Source: Erodium maritimum (taxonomy: Eukaryota; Streptophyta; Magnoliopsida; Geraniales; Geraniaceae). Taken from it: a stretch of DNA of 64,000 nucleotides. The notes under the pieces were generated by a model. It did no database searches. It was given only the letters and a program-made list of their open reading frames with translations, and had not been told where the DNA came from. Each line of letters opens with the position of its first letter. The first letter of the stretch is position 1. Below are positions 1 through 11,606 of the stretch, piece after piece. A program made the translations under genes and the position numbers. Location: assembly GCA_963921825.1 (NCBI GenBank), contig OY997588.1:51654803-51718802 (forward strand). The letters run 5' to 3'.

Positions 1-612
1 GGACCGAGGCAAGGGAAAGCGGGGTGAGTGACTGAGATCATCACCGGAGCTCGTTGGTTGGCTTTTGGGAGAACACGCATGAGGTAGGGAAAAGTAGCCG
101 GATCTCGGCCCTGACTAGGGAAAGTTACCTGTAGAATTGCATGTGACACTGGGGGGTCGTGGGTTATTTAGGTTATCGAATATTAGAAAGGCATGATACG
201 GGAACGTAGCGATTATTGGAAATGCATGTGACACTTAGTAGTGTCGTAGGAGCAGAGAACTTAGCGTTATTAGAATTACTGGAGGCATATGACCATGCCC
301 GGAGGTTGATTGTTCTTTTGGTGTTTTGGGTGGCCATGAGTGCCCGTGGGGTTGTTGAACCCGTGTCTTTACTGTTGGTGGTTTGAGTGGCCGTGAGTGC
401 CTGTGGGGCTGTTGAGTCCGTGTTTTACTGTTGGTGTATCTTGGGAGACCGTGAGTGCCTGTGGGGGCTGTTGAGTCCGTGTTTTACTGTTGGTGTATCT
501 TGGGAGGCCGTGAGTGCCTGTGGGGCTGTTGAGTTCGTGGTTTACTGTTGGTGTACTTTGGGAGGCCGTGAGGGCCTGTGGGGCTGTTGAGTCCGTGTTT
601 TACTGTTGGGGC
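1..612 (+). repeat. Tekay-type Gypsy LTR fragment, sense orientation
   Basis: This stretch matches the interior of the solo LTR at 50878-54257, starting near 52313 of that copy, so it is a piece of the same long LTR family in sense orientation. From about 388 to 600 it holds about four units of a 57-58 bp tandem repeat (core CCGTGAGTGCCTGTGGGGC). The LTR start lies before the window. The end is missing because a Copia LTR begins at 613 and the sequence beyond that LTR does not continue this one. Confidence 0.8.
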
Positions 613-2301
613 TGTTTAGTCTTAGTGCCCGTAGTTCAATCCTAAATGTCCAAATGTATATATCATCGTTAGCAATAAAATTAAAGCGGCTTTATATTAC
701 TTATGTGTTGGAGTAATATATCGATGTGTGCTCTGATCTATGCCCACCATGCGAATAGAACCATAGATCGAGATAGATCACACTCGATGGGTCCCTAGTC
801 AACAAAGCTTCACTAGAAGCGACTAGTATGAAAGATGGCTCTTTATGGCTTACGTTCTGTTAGTCATTGGAATGGGATTCCGGAGTCTGATCATAGATAT
901 CATGTGGGACATGATATTGGACGACCCGCCCTGAATATGTGCCATAGATTAAGTCATGAACATATTCAGTGTTGTAGCTTGTCATGTATCCTTAGACCAA
1001 GGAGTCTTTGTGATCGCTATGTAGTCAACAACTGAGTTTGACCTGAGCCTAACGTTGTCCGTAACAGGGCTTCCATAACGGCCAGGATTGGCTTGGGGAC
1101 GGGCTACATGAGTGACACGAAAGACGGCTAAGGGATTTATCCCTCATACTAAGGTATGAGAAAGATATCGGTTCTCGGCCACTTGATCGAGAGTGACTGG
1201 AAGAATAGCATGGCCATGCACATGATACTGGGTATCATATCTTCAGTCATCTCACATATCAAGGAACGGTGATTGAGAATAATAAGGATGACGGCTCTAT
1301 GCCTTATCTCAATCAGGATATCGGAGATAAAAGGATAATGACAGGGACGACGGAAAGGTTAGAATCGACAGGGTCGATTCGTTATGTAGTGTCAGGCAAT
1401 ACTAAAGTCTCGTTAGTTGCCACTTAAATAGGATCAAGTAAAATGGGATTTTACGTTGATCTATTGACATGCATAAACCTAAGGGTCACACCGGAGGATG
1501 AAACTCATTGACACATTTATGGAGAATGGCCAAAAGGGAGTTGTCTCGGGACATGACCAAAACTGGGTTTTGGGTCATGTGCCCGTAAGTGAATAGGACT
1601 TCACAGATCGAGACAAGGCTTGGAGTCTTGGGATTGATCGCGTCGGATAATGTTGGACATTTTCGGTATGGAAGGCATGGAGGCGATGAGCGAATCACGG
1701 GACCTCGTTGGAAATGGCCACGGGCCATGTTCCAAGAGGCCCATGAAAGGCCCATGCAACCAAGGCCCAGGGAACTAATTAATCAAGTCTTGATTAATTA
1801 GTACTAAGTAAGCAAGACAAGGATTAAGGTGTTGGTGATTCACCACCTAACCCAATCTTGTCTTACCATACTTTGTCCTATTTACACCTTACTTGACACC
1901 ATACTTGTCCCATGCCTTTAGTTGGACAAGTATGGGTTTTGTTATGTTTAAGTCATCTTTTTTCAACATAACAAACACAAGACAAGAATAGGAAACACAT
2001 TTTCTCTCCCTCTTCCATGGCCATTTCCGGTTTGGCTAGTTTCCTCCTCCATTTTTGTGTTCTTGAGTCCTCAAAGAGAAGAACTACATGGCTTTGATTC
2101 CCATGTGGATACGTAGGCGTCTTGGAGACTCAAGCCAATCATTCGTTAACCGGTGTTCTTGTTTTGGTAAGAACTAGTGCTGAATTTTTCTCTTGTTAAT
2201 CCATTCTTTGTTAGTTGTTTCATGGTTCTAATTGTCTCTTGGTTTTCATTGATTTTCCGCTGCGAGTTGGTTCATCTCCAACCCTACCTCGAGACCCAAC
2301 A
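613..2301 (+). repeat. Copia LTR (copy A), solo, with mismatched flanks
   Basis: It is a full-length copy of the 1.69-kb Copia LTR that flanks the element at 7848-16306, from TGTT(T)AGTCTTAGTG to CGAGACCCAACA. No internal domain or primer-binding site follows. The five bases before it (GGGGC) and after it (GAGTT) do not match, and the Tekay LTR on its left does not resume on its right. It is therefore not a simple solo LTR but probably the product of recombination between two different Copia insertions, with loss of everything between them. Several variant positions (for example GTGTCAGGCAAT) are shared with the solo LTR at 28824-30500 and not with the copies at 5635-16306. Confidence 0.85.
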
Positions 2302-2677
2302 GAGTTACCTTCTGGTAACGGGGGGTTGAATGATTGATCCCTCTTGGGTTCGTATGGGTCTGGTCTTGGGTCGTTTTTGGTTGTGTTCTTCTCTGTGTTT
2401 TCTTGTTTTTGTTTAGCCGTTTGTTGACTTTAGTTTGCTTACTAGTTGAGAAATCTACTTGGGTAAGAGTCCCTGCCCTTGCGTGGGTTCATAGTTTGTT
2501 CTTATTGTTAGCAATATCTGGGTTCTTGACCTTTTGTAATCCCAGTGAATGGGTTGTTAGGTTCTGGTTTGAGGTGCTAGTGTAGCATACTCCTGTTTGT
2601 AATGAGGGAATTCCTTTGGGCTTGATTTCAGTTTGAAAACCTACCTCACAAATAAAACATCTGCTGATCAAAAAATA
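2302..2677 (+). repeat. possible LINE 3'-UTR remnant
   Basis: This T/G-rich stretch has no convincing reading frame. It ends in CTGCTGATCAAAAAA, which resembles the GATC plus poly-A tail of the LINE at 43031-50579. I read it as a possible 3' end of a LINE on the plus strand whose upstream part was lost with the recombination at the Copia LTR. The poly-A run is short and no target duplication was found, so it could equally be host DNA. Confidence 0.3.
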
Positions 2678-2813
2678 CCACCTATATGGTTGTGGATGCT
2701 TTTAAGTCCAGTCTCTTCTCCTCCCCACTCTCTCTCAAATAAATGGAACCGTCTCTTCTCCTCCCTCTCTGTCTTCTTCTTTTCCTCTTCAAGTGTTTCC
2801 TATATATACGAGC
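2678..2813 (+). promoter_or_regulatory. host flank: pyrimidine-rich leader with TATATATA
   Basis: The segment just before the Tekay insertion is rich in CTCTCTTC tracts, including GTCTCTTCTCCTCCC twice, and has TATATATA at 2801-2808. Joined across the insertion it would run directly into an ATG at 32827. This looks like a core promoter or 5' leader of a host gene. The CT tract and TATA string are visible; the promoter role is inferred. Confidence 0.35.
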
Positions 2814-3392
2814 TGTCACGCCCCAATTTCAGCGAACCGAACTCGGGACGCGAACCTTTAAAACATGAATACTTAAAACCTGTTTTCAATAAAAGCTTTG
2901 ACATTTCCATTTACTTCTCAAAAATAATAATCGTATTTACAATACAAAAACGTCCCAACCAGTGGACAAGGTACAACATCCATCACTACACTCAACAAAA
3001 ATAAAGACCAGACTCCGCTCCAAGCTCCATGAACTTCAAGAGCTAACCTAGTCCGTCCGGTGATCAGTACATGTAGGAAAAGCAGCTAGGGGTGAGCGTT
3101 TGCTCACCACCACGGATAGCAGACTGACTATGGCATAATTAGTAGATAAAGCCAGTAACACAAACCAAACCCAACATCGGGACTACAGTCCCCAACTCAA
3201 GTACTCAACTGACCCACAACCCGTCACCTTCCTCAACAGACTCGACACTCGATAATACAGTGTAAACCCGACACAACTATCGACGACCTCCTCAAGGACA
3301 CGACAGAAAGATTACACAACGCCAAACAAGATCACAAAGGATCGCACACCAGCTGCTCAGTAACCAATCTCAATCAGGTCAGGGTTCGACCT

Positions 3393-3592
3393 ATCGCAAT
3401 TCCTCGACACGAAGTCGGATCAGGCTGTCGACCTCTCAAACTCGCAATTCATCGACACTAAGTCGGATCAGGCTGTCGACCTTTGGAACTCGCAATTCAT
3501 CGACACTAAGTCGGATCAGGCTGTCGACCTTTAGAACTCGCAATTCATCAACACTAAGTCGGATCAGGCTGTCGACCTTTAGAACTCACCAC
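3393..3592. repeat. 49-bp minisatellite in Tekay LTR, 4 units
   Basis: Four tandem units of about 49 bp share the core AAGTCGGATCAGGCTGTCGA. The same block is at about 28560-28755 in the partner LTR. The block is absent or replaced by other repeats in the solo LTRs at 45555 and 50878, so it varies between subfamilies. Confidence 0.85.
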
Positions 3593-3649
3593 CCCAGGTA
3601 ACCACAATCACAATCACAGGCAAGTTCAATCACACAGGCACTCAAGGCC

Positions 3650-4100
3650 ACCCAAGACACCTCAACAGTCAAGAATCGGGTTCAACAACCCCACGGGCAC
3701 TCACTGCCACTCAAGACACACCAACGGTCAAGACTCGGGTTCAACAAGCCCACGGCACTCACTGCCACTCAAGACACACCAACGGTCAAGACTCGGGTTC
3801 AACAACCCCACGACACTCACGGCCACTCAAGACACACCAACGGTCAAGACTCGGGTTCAACAACCCCACGGCACTCACGGCCACTCAAGACATCAACAGT
3901 AAGACACAGGCACTCATGGCCACCCAAGACACCAATTTAAATACACGGGCTCTCAAGGCCACCCAAACTCAACAATAAATAACACGGGCTCTCAAGGCCA
4001 CCCAAACTCAACAGTAAATAACACGGGCTCTGAAGGCCACCCAAACTCAACAATAAATAACATGGGCTCTCAAGGCCACCCAACTCAACAATAAATAACG
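3650..4100. repeat. two minisatellites in Tekay LTR (about 58 bp and about 39 bp units)
   Basis: The first block (about 3650-3900) repeats a 57-58 bp unit with the core AGACACACCAACGGTCAAGA. The second (about 3935-4100) repeats a 39-bp unit with the core ACACGGGCTCTCAAGGCCAC. Equivalent blocks with different copy numbers are at 30506-30960, 46290-46700, 52770-53270 (opposite strand) and 56885-57240. Confidence 0.85.
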
Positions 4101-5288
4101 CACAACAACCTCCGGCATACTCGATGCCTCCAACAGTTCTAAGATCACTAGTTTCACAAACAACCTCTGGGCATGGCCATATGCCTCCAGTAATTCAATT
4201 ATCGCTAAGTTCTATGTTCCTACGACACTACTAAGTGTCACATGCTTTTCTCTTAAACGCTACAATCCCGTATCATGCTTTTCTAATAATTAAATAATTC
4301 TACTCAACCCACGACACCCCGGTGTCACATGCAATTCTACTGTTAACTTTCCCTAGTCAGGGCCGAGATCCGGCTACTTTTCCCTACCTCGTAAATAAAT
4401 CCAAAAGCGCTCCAACAAAACCCGAAGTAGACCCAGTCACTCGCCGAGCTTCCCTTTGCCTCGGTCCGCAGCACGATCTAAAAGAGCACAAATTCAAGTA
4501 CTTTTAAACTAGTACGAATAAACCGAAAATTAATATACTTAACGCCCAAACGTAACCCCGACAATGCCGATCACTCCCAAACCTCCCCATTACTCGATAT
4601 TGCCGATAAAGGACCCGTAAAGGCCAGATTCGCCCGACATGGCGAATCTGCCCGGTTTTGGTTAATTGCCTTCCGGGGCTCCAAAAGCCCTCGTTTTCGT
4701 TTCTACGGTCTTAGAATATTTCACGGAACCCAACGCACTTGACGGAATTGAATTCCGACTTCTAAGTCAATTAATTAACGTTTAAAGTTTCCAAAACCCG
4801 TTAATTACAACTTCTCCAATTTAATTCCAATTTTCGATTCGGTTTAGGGTAAATGGTCCGGGGAACGTTTTAAACCACCCGAACATTAAAACCCGAGCAA
4901 CCGAGCACGTGGGCCCCACCCAAGAGGTTTGGCCGTGCCCTAGGGTTCAAGGGGAGGGGCTCGGCCACCCTGTGGTGGCTGCTGCCAGCTCCGGCCAGCC
5001 ACCACATGGCCGACCGGCCACCACCCACGGTGGACGGAGCTCCTCTCGAGGCTCCGGTCACCGGAAAACGTCAATCTTCACCTCCAAAACGTCTTCAACT
5101 ATCCCCCAAACTCACTACAACCCTAACCCTTAGTTTATAACCAAACCTTAGCTTTCAAGAAATTAAACAAAACAAGAATCGGTTTGGGTATTACCGTAGA
5201 GGAGGATGAGGGGAACGAGATTGCTCTTTGCTTTGAATCGATCCAAGGGCTTGATCACAAACCCTAGCTCAACTTCCCTTCTTCTCTC

Positions 5289-5303
5289 TTCTTCTTCTTC
5301 TTC
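5289..5303. repeat. (TTC)5 tract in Tekay 3' LTR
   Basis: This is a run of five TTC units at the position where the partner LTR has 34 units (32142-32243). Confidence 0.9.
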
Positions 5304-5634
5304 TCCTTCTCTCTCTAAAACCTCTCTTCTTCTTTCTAATTTAATTAAACTAACTAACTCCAACTCTCCCTCCTTTAACCCTTAATTTGGGCCAACACAC
5401 CACAACCACACGTTTCCCCCCCAAAACTAACACCACCAATTAGTTGACTAGTGTCAAGGTGGGTCCCACACCTTTTGGAAATATCTAGTTGATATTTTAC
5501 AATCAGTTTCGCGAAAATCAAACGTTTCGGGTCCCGAACGGGCACTTTTTCCAAGAAATTACGAAACTTGGCGGGCTACAAGGAAACGGCTCAACTAAGA
5601 CCGCTGCGACGACGGCTAAGCTTTTTGGATCCAA

Positions 5635-7321
5635 TGTTAGTCTTAGTGCCCGTAGTTCAATCCTAAATGTCCAAATGTATATATCATCGTTAGCAATAAA
5701 ATTAAAGCGGCTTTATATTACTTATGTGTTGGAGTAATATATCGATGTGTGCTCTGATCTATGCCCACCATGCGAATAGAACCATAGATCGAGATAGATC
5801 ACACTCGATGGGTCCCTAGTCAACAAAGCTTCACTAGAAGCGACTAGTATGAAAGATGGCTCTTTATGGCTTACGTTCTGTTAGTCATTGGAATGGGATT
5901 CCGGAGTCTGATCATAGATATCATGTGGGACATGATATTGGACGACCCGCCCTGAATATGTGCCATAGATTAAGTCATGAACATATTCAGTGTTGTAGCT
6001 TGTCATGTATCCTTAGACCAAGGAGTCTTTGTGATCGCTATGTAGTCAACAACTGAGTTTGACCTGAGCCTAACGTTGTCCGTAACAGGGCTTCCATAAC
6101 GGCCAGGATTGGCTTGGGGACGGGCTACATGAGTGACACGAAAGACGGCTAAGGGATTTATCCCTCATACTAAGGTATGGGAAAGATATCGGTTCTCGGC
6201 CACTTGATCGAGAGTGACTGGAAGAATAGCATGGCCATGCACATGATACTGGGTATCATATCTTCAGTCATCTCACATATCAAGGAACGGTGATTGAGAA
6301 TAATAAGGATGACGGCTCTATGCCTTATCTCAATCAGGATATCGGAGATAAAAGGATAATGACAGGGACGACGGAAAGGTTAGAATCGACAGGGTCGATT
6401 CGTTATGTAATGTCGGGCAATACTAAAGTCTCGTTAGTTGCCACTTAAATAGGATCAAGTAAAATGGGATTTTATGTTGATCTATTGACATGCATAAACC
6501 TAAGGGTCACACCGGAGGATGAAACTCATTGACACATTTATGGAGAATGGCCAAAAGGGAGTTGTCTCGGGACATGACCAAACTGGGTTTTGGGTCATGT
6601 GCCCGTAAGTGAATAGGACTTTACGGATCGAGACAAGGCTTGGAGTCTTGGGATTGATCGCGTCGGATAATGTTGGACATTTCCGGTATGGAAGGCTTGG
6701 AGGCGATGAGCGAATCACGGGACCTCGTTGGAAATGGCCACGGGCCATGTTCCAAGAGGCCCATGAAAGGCCCATGCAACCAAGGCCCATGGAACTAATT
6801 AATCAAGTCTTGATTAATTAGTACTAAGTAAGCAAGACAAGGATTAAGGTGTTGGTGATTCACCACCTAACCCAATCTTGTCTTGCCATACTTTGTCCTA
6901 TTTACACCTTACTTGACACCATACTTGTCCCATGCCTTTAGTTGGACAAGTATGGGTTTTGTTATGTTTAAGTCATCTTTTTTCAACATAACAAACACAA
7001 GACAAGAATAGGAAACACATTTTCTCTCCCTCTTCCATGGCCATTTCGGGTTTGGCTAGTTTCCTCCTCCATTTTTGTGTTCTTGAGTCCTCAAAGAGAA
7101 GAACTACGTGGCTTTGATTCCCATGTGGATACGTAGGCGTCTTGGAGAGTCAAGCCAATCATTCGTTACCCGGTGTTCTTGTTTTGGTAAGAACTAGTGC
7201 TGAATTTTTCTCTTGTGAATCCATTCTTTGTTAGTTGTTTCATGGTTTTAATCGTCTCTTGGTTTTCCTTGATTTTCCGCTGCGAGTTGGTTCATCTCCA
7301 ACCCTACCTCGAGACCCAACA
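5635..7321 (+). repeat. Copia LTR B (outer 5' LTR)
   Basis: This 1687-bp LTR runs from TGTTAGTCTTAGTG to GAGACCCAACA. It appears identical to the LTR at 14620-16306 at positions where the middle LTR differs, for example CATGAGTGACACG and TTTCCTCCTCC. It contains ATGTATATATC near its start, a possible TATA element. Confidence 0.93.
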
Positions 7322-7322
7322 G

Positions 7323-7334
7323 TGGTATCAGAGC
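7323..7334 (+). other. primer-binding site, initiator tRNA-Met
   Basis: TGGTATCAGAGC lies one base after the LTR end and is complementary to the 3' end of plant initiator tRNA-Met. It marks the start of the truncated first interior, which ends at 7847. Confidence 0.92.
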
Positions 7335-7847
7335 CGTGCTACCTTCGGGATTCACAAGACAGTGTTCAAAGTTTCGGTTTTGCTTGAAAGTTTCGTTTTT
7401 GGCATGTTATTTTGCTAAATTGTTTGATAACATGTTTTAAATTATTGTTTATGGATTTAATGCATGTAAAATGAATTTTTGAAAATCATTTCAAATCTGG
7501 AAATTTTGAAAAAAATTTGATTTTTCGGGTCTCGGGAGCGGGACTCTCGGGGAGCCGAAACCGGGACCGAACGGGGCTCCGTTGGACGGAGCTAGGCCAA
7601 GCATGACCATTAGATGGTTGATATGCCAAGGCTAAACCGTTTTGTTAGTTATGACGAGTTTGGAACCGTCATGATGAACTCGAAGATCAAATGTTCAAAA
7701 GTTTCATTTTTGAACGGTTTCGATAAACCGAGCATCAAAAAATTTCGAAACTTGGCTATTAATTAAAACCGGAAAATCACATGATGTTTGATAACATGCT
7801 TGTTTGATAACACGATGTGTGATGTGATGTTGGCATGGTGTACATAA

Positions 7848-9534
7848 TGTTAGTCTTAGTGCCCGTAGTTCAATCCTAAATGTCCAAATGTATATATCAT
7901 CGTTAGCAATAAAATTAAAGCGGCTTTATATTACTTATGTGTTGGAGTAATATATCGATGTGTGCTCTGATCTATGCCCACCATGCGAATAGAACCATAG
8001 ATCGAGATAGATCACACTCGATGGGTCCCTAGTCAACAAAGCTTCACTAGAAGCGACTAGTATGAAAGATGGCTCTTTATGGCTTACGTTCTGTTAGTCA
8101 TTGGAATGGGATTCCGGAGTCTGATCATAGATATCATGTGGGACATGATATTGGACGACCCGCCCTGAATATGTGCCATAGATTAAGTCATGAACATATT
8201 CAGTGTTGTAGCTTGTCATGTATCCTTAGACCAAGGAGTCTTTGTGATCGCTATGTAGTCAACAACTGAGTTTGACCTGAGCCTAACGTTGTCCGTAACA
8301 GGGCTTCCATAACGGCCAGGATTGGCTTGGGGACGGGCTACATGAGAGACACGAAAGACGGCTAAGGGATTTATCCCTCATACTAAGGTATGGGAAAGAT
8401 ATCGGTTCTCGGCCACTTGATCGAGAGTGACTGGAAGAATAGCATGGCCATGCACATGATACTGGGTATCATATCTTCAGTCATCTCACATATCAAGGAA
8501 CGGTGATTGAGAATAATAAGGATGACGGCTCTATGCCTTATCTCAATCAGGATATCGGAGATAAAAGGATAATGACAGGGACGACGGAAAGGTTAGAATC
8601 GACAGGGTCGATTCGTTATGTAATGTCGGGCAATACTAAAGTCTCGTTAGTTGCCACTTAAATAGGATCAAGTAAAATGGGATTTTATGTTGATCTATTG
8701 ACATGCATAAACCTAAGGGTCACACCGGAGGATGAAACTCATTGACACATTTATGGAGAATGGCCAAAAGGGAGTTGTCTCGGGACATGACCAAACTGGG
8801 TTTTGGGTCATGTGCCCGTAAGTGAATAGGACTTTACGGATCGAGACAAGGCTTGGAGTCTTGGGATTGATCGCGTCGGATAATGTTGGACATTTCCGGT
8901 ATGGAAGGCTTGGAGGCGATGAGCGAATCACGGGACCTCGTTGGAAATGGCCACGGGCCATGTTCCAAGAGGCCCATGAAAGGCCCATGCAACCAAGGCC
9001 CATGGAACTAATTAATCAAGTCTTGATTAATTAGTACTAAGTAAGCAAGACAAGGATTAAGGTGTTGGTGATTCACCACCTAACCCAATCTTGTCTTGCC
9101 ATACTTTGTCCTATTTACACCTTACTTGACACCATACTTGTCCCATGCCTTTAGTTGGACAAGTATGGGTTTTGTTATGTTTAAGTCATCTTTTTTCAAC
9201 ATAACAAACACAAGACAAGAATAGGAAACACATTTTCTCTCCCTCTTCCATGGCCATTTCGGGTTTGGCTAGTTTCCACCTCCATGTTTGTGTTCTTGAG
9301 TCCTCAAAGAGAAGAACTACGTGGCTTTGATTCCCATGTGGATACGTAGGCGTCTTGGAGAGTCAAGCCAATCATTCGTTACCCGGTGTTCTTGTTTTGG
9401 TAAGAACTAGTGCTGAATTTTTCTCTTGTGAATCCATTCTTTGTTAGTTGTTTCATGGTTTTAATCGTCTCTTGGTTTTCCTTGATTTTCCGCTGCGAGT
9501 TGGTTCATCTCCAACCCTACCTCGAGACCCAACA
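7848..9534 (+). repeat. Copia LTR C (middle LTR)
   Basis: This 1687-bp LTR begins directly after interior sequence ending GTGTACATAA. It differs from LTRs B and D at a few sites (CATGAGAGACACG, TTTCCACCTCCATG). Some of these variants also occur in the LTR at 28824-30500. It is followed by a normal primer site and interior. Confidence 0.93.
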
Positions 9535-9535
9535 G

Positions 9536-9547
9536 TGGTATCAGAGC
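9536..9547 (+). other. primer-binding site, initiator tRNA-Met
   Basis: TGGTATCAGAGC lies one base after LTR C and would prime minus-strand synthesis of the main Copia copy. Confidence 0.92.
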
Positions 9548-11090
9548 CGTGCTACCTTCGGGATTCACAAGACGGTGTTCAAAGTTTCGGTTTTGCTTGA
9601 AAGTTTCGTTTTTGGCATGTTGTTTTGCTAAATTGTTTGATAACATGTTTTAAATTATTGTTTATGGATTTAATACATGTAAAATGATTTTTTGAAAATT
9701 ATTTCAAATCTGGAAATTTTGAAAAAAGTTTGATTTTTCGGGTCTCGGGAGCGGGACTCTCGGGGAGCCGAAACCGAGACCGAACGGGGATCCGTTGGAC
9801 GGAGCTAGGCCAAGCATGACCATTGGATGGTTGATATGCCAAGGCTAAACCGTTTTGTTAGTTATGACGAGTTTGGAACCGTCATGACGAACTCGAAGAT
9901 CAAATGTTCAAAAGTTTCATTTTTGAACGGTTTCGATAAACCGAGCATCAAAAAATTTCGAAACTTGGCTATTAATTAAAACCGGAAAATCACATGATGT
10001 TTGATAACATGCTTGTTTGATAACACGATGTGTGATGTGATGTTGGCATGGTGTACATAATAGCCCCGAGCTCAATTTAATTATTTATCGCTTTTCACGG
10101 CCTGCGAGCCGTTAGAGTTAGCGTGTAATTTTTCTTTCAAGGTGTGGTCGTCGAACCACTTGTTTGTAATATTTATTTATTCCCGACCTGCGAGTCGTGT
10201 ATTAAATTGTAATTTTTTACTCAAGACGAAGAAAGGGCGAAAAGGTCATTTGGTGGCTTTTCGGGTGTTGGCATCGGCTTGGAGTCGGTGGAGCTCAAGA
10301 AGCTAGTGGGAGTTAGTTTAGGGGGCTATTATGTGCACATTTATCGCTTTATGCTTGGTTTAGTTTATGCATGATTAATTCTATGTGTTTTAGAATTGCA
10401 TGCTTAACTTTATTTACCGAGCATATCACCTCACATGCAAAGATAAAATTGGAATTTTAATCCTTGTGTGTGAACCCTTAGAACCGTCATTGCATTGGAT
10501 GTAGTTGACGGGTTTAAAGGAAGAATTACATTGGATGTAATTTGAGGCATCATTGCATTTGGAATGTAGTTGATGTGCTCATCGCATCTAGGATGTGCCA
10601 AAGTTTTGAACACAACTGGACAAGTAAAAGCGGGTCATGTCCGATACCTCCCAATAATCAACACCTTACTACCTCCCCGTCCTATGGGTGTCGTGCGCAT
10701 TAGCGGAGCATCCATGGGGAAGCGGGGTAGTAGGTTTGGACGACATATGTGGGTGTCGTGCGCATTAGCGGAGCACCTACATAGTGACGAGCCATAGTTG
10801 AAAATTGGTGGACCCGACTACGATTCTCAGCCTGAGGTTGAGCTAGGGTAACAGATAGGGTAAGTCGTGTACATAAGTACATACCCTAGCCAGGAGTCAC
10901 ATTGGATGTGATTGGATGGAGTCCTACCTACATAGCTCGATTAAGTGGTGAGCATTAGTTCAGCTTAATCGAGTGAATCAAGGATCTTGGTTTCAGATTC
11001 TAAAGGTTTAGAATTGATTGTTGGTGTTTAAGCTTGATCTTCATAAAATTTATTCAGTTTACTGATTGAATTTTATCTATTGTAGATCAA
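9548..11090 (+). other. Copia 5' untranslated leader
   Basis: About 1.5 kb separates the primer site from the gag ATG. No coding frame is convincing. The first half repeats 7335-7847. Two short repeats with the core GTGTCGTGCGCATTAGCGGA occur at about 10688 and 10748. The matching leader in the minus-strand copy runs from about 26430 to 27486. Confidence 0.7.
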
Positions 11091-11606
11091 ATGGCAAATT
11101 CAGCGAACATTAATAGTTTGTCATTAAAAACCATTCTTGACAGGGTCAAGCTAAATGGGACAAACTATTTGGACTGGTACAGAATTTTGAGGATAGTCCT
11201 CAAGTCTGAACGCAAAGAATATGTCCTTGACAAGGCTGTCTCTAAGACCATATCAGAGTTACATGAAGTGTCATTAATTGCTGAGAAGAATATATCAGGG
11301 ATCTGGGATCCAAGGATATTCTGATGGTCAACAAGGGAATTGGAAGTGGCAAGGGCGGGGCCCATGCGCACTTGGCAGGAAAGATGAGACACATGAGAAT
11401 GTCTGCTTCTACTGCCAATAGCCTGGTCATTGGAACCGGGATTATAGGAAGTTCACGGCTGATCTGAAGAAGGGCAGTGGGACTGCGCCTTCATCAAATA
11501 ACGTGGATGATCTGAAGAAGGGCAGTAGGACTGCGCCTTCATCAGGAAACCTGGATGATCTAAGGAAGGGCGGTGGGACCGTGCCTTCATCCGGTATTAA
11601 CTCTAT
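11091..11606 (+). pseudogene. Copia gag remnant with zinc knuckle and 48-bp tandem repeat
   Basis: The ATG at 11091 opens a Copia gag N-terminus (LKTILDRVKLNGTNYLDW, then LRIVLKSERKEYVLD). The frame closes at 11324 and most of the gag core is missing. A zinc knuckle follows in another frame (CFYC, then PGHW) but is cut by TAG at 11419-11421, and its last Cys is a Tyr. Three 48-bp units (from 11464, 11512 and 11560) then encode a repeated LKKG-type, Ser/Thr-rich motif. The same break, TAG and repeat are in the minus-strand copy at 25900-26426, so the damage predates both insertions. Confidence 0.8.

Larger units (their letters stand above)
2814..5634 (-). repeat. Tekay 3' LTR, outer portion
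   Basis: It starts with TGTCACGCCCC, the complement of the LTR end, and runs to the Copia insertion at 5635. The remaining 245 bp of this LTR lie at 16312-16556. It carries two minisatellite blocks and a short (TTC)5 tract. Compared with the partner LTR at 21000-32823 the sequence is nearly identical outside repeat-length changes, consistent with one insertion event. Confidence 0.88.

Noticed and set aside
835..1035. A 66-residue open frame (starting MALYGLRSVSHW) repeated at 835, 5856, 8069, 14841, 22484 (-), 27773 (-) and 29045
   Set aside because: It lies inside the Copia LTR and is repeated only because the LTR is. Conservation reflects recent copying, and it has no domain or coding signature.
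3393..3592. Regularly spaced repeats resembling a CRISPR array
   Set aside because: The units are contiguous 49-bp tandem copies with no unique spacers, inside a plant LTR, and vary in type between copies.
9536..9547. tRNA-Met-like sequence
   Set aside because: Only 12 bases match. It is a primer-binding site after an LTR, not a tRNA gene.
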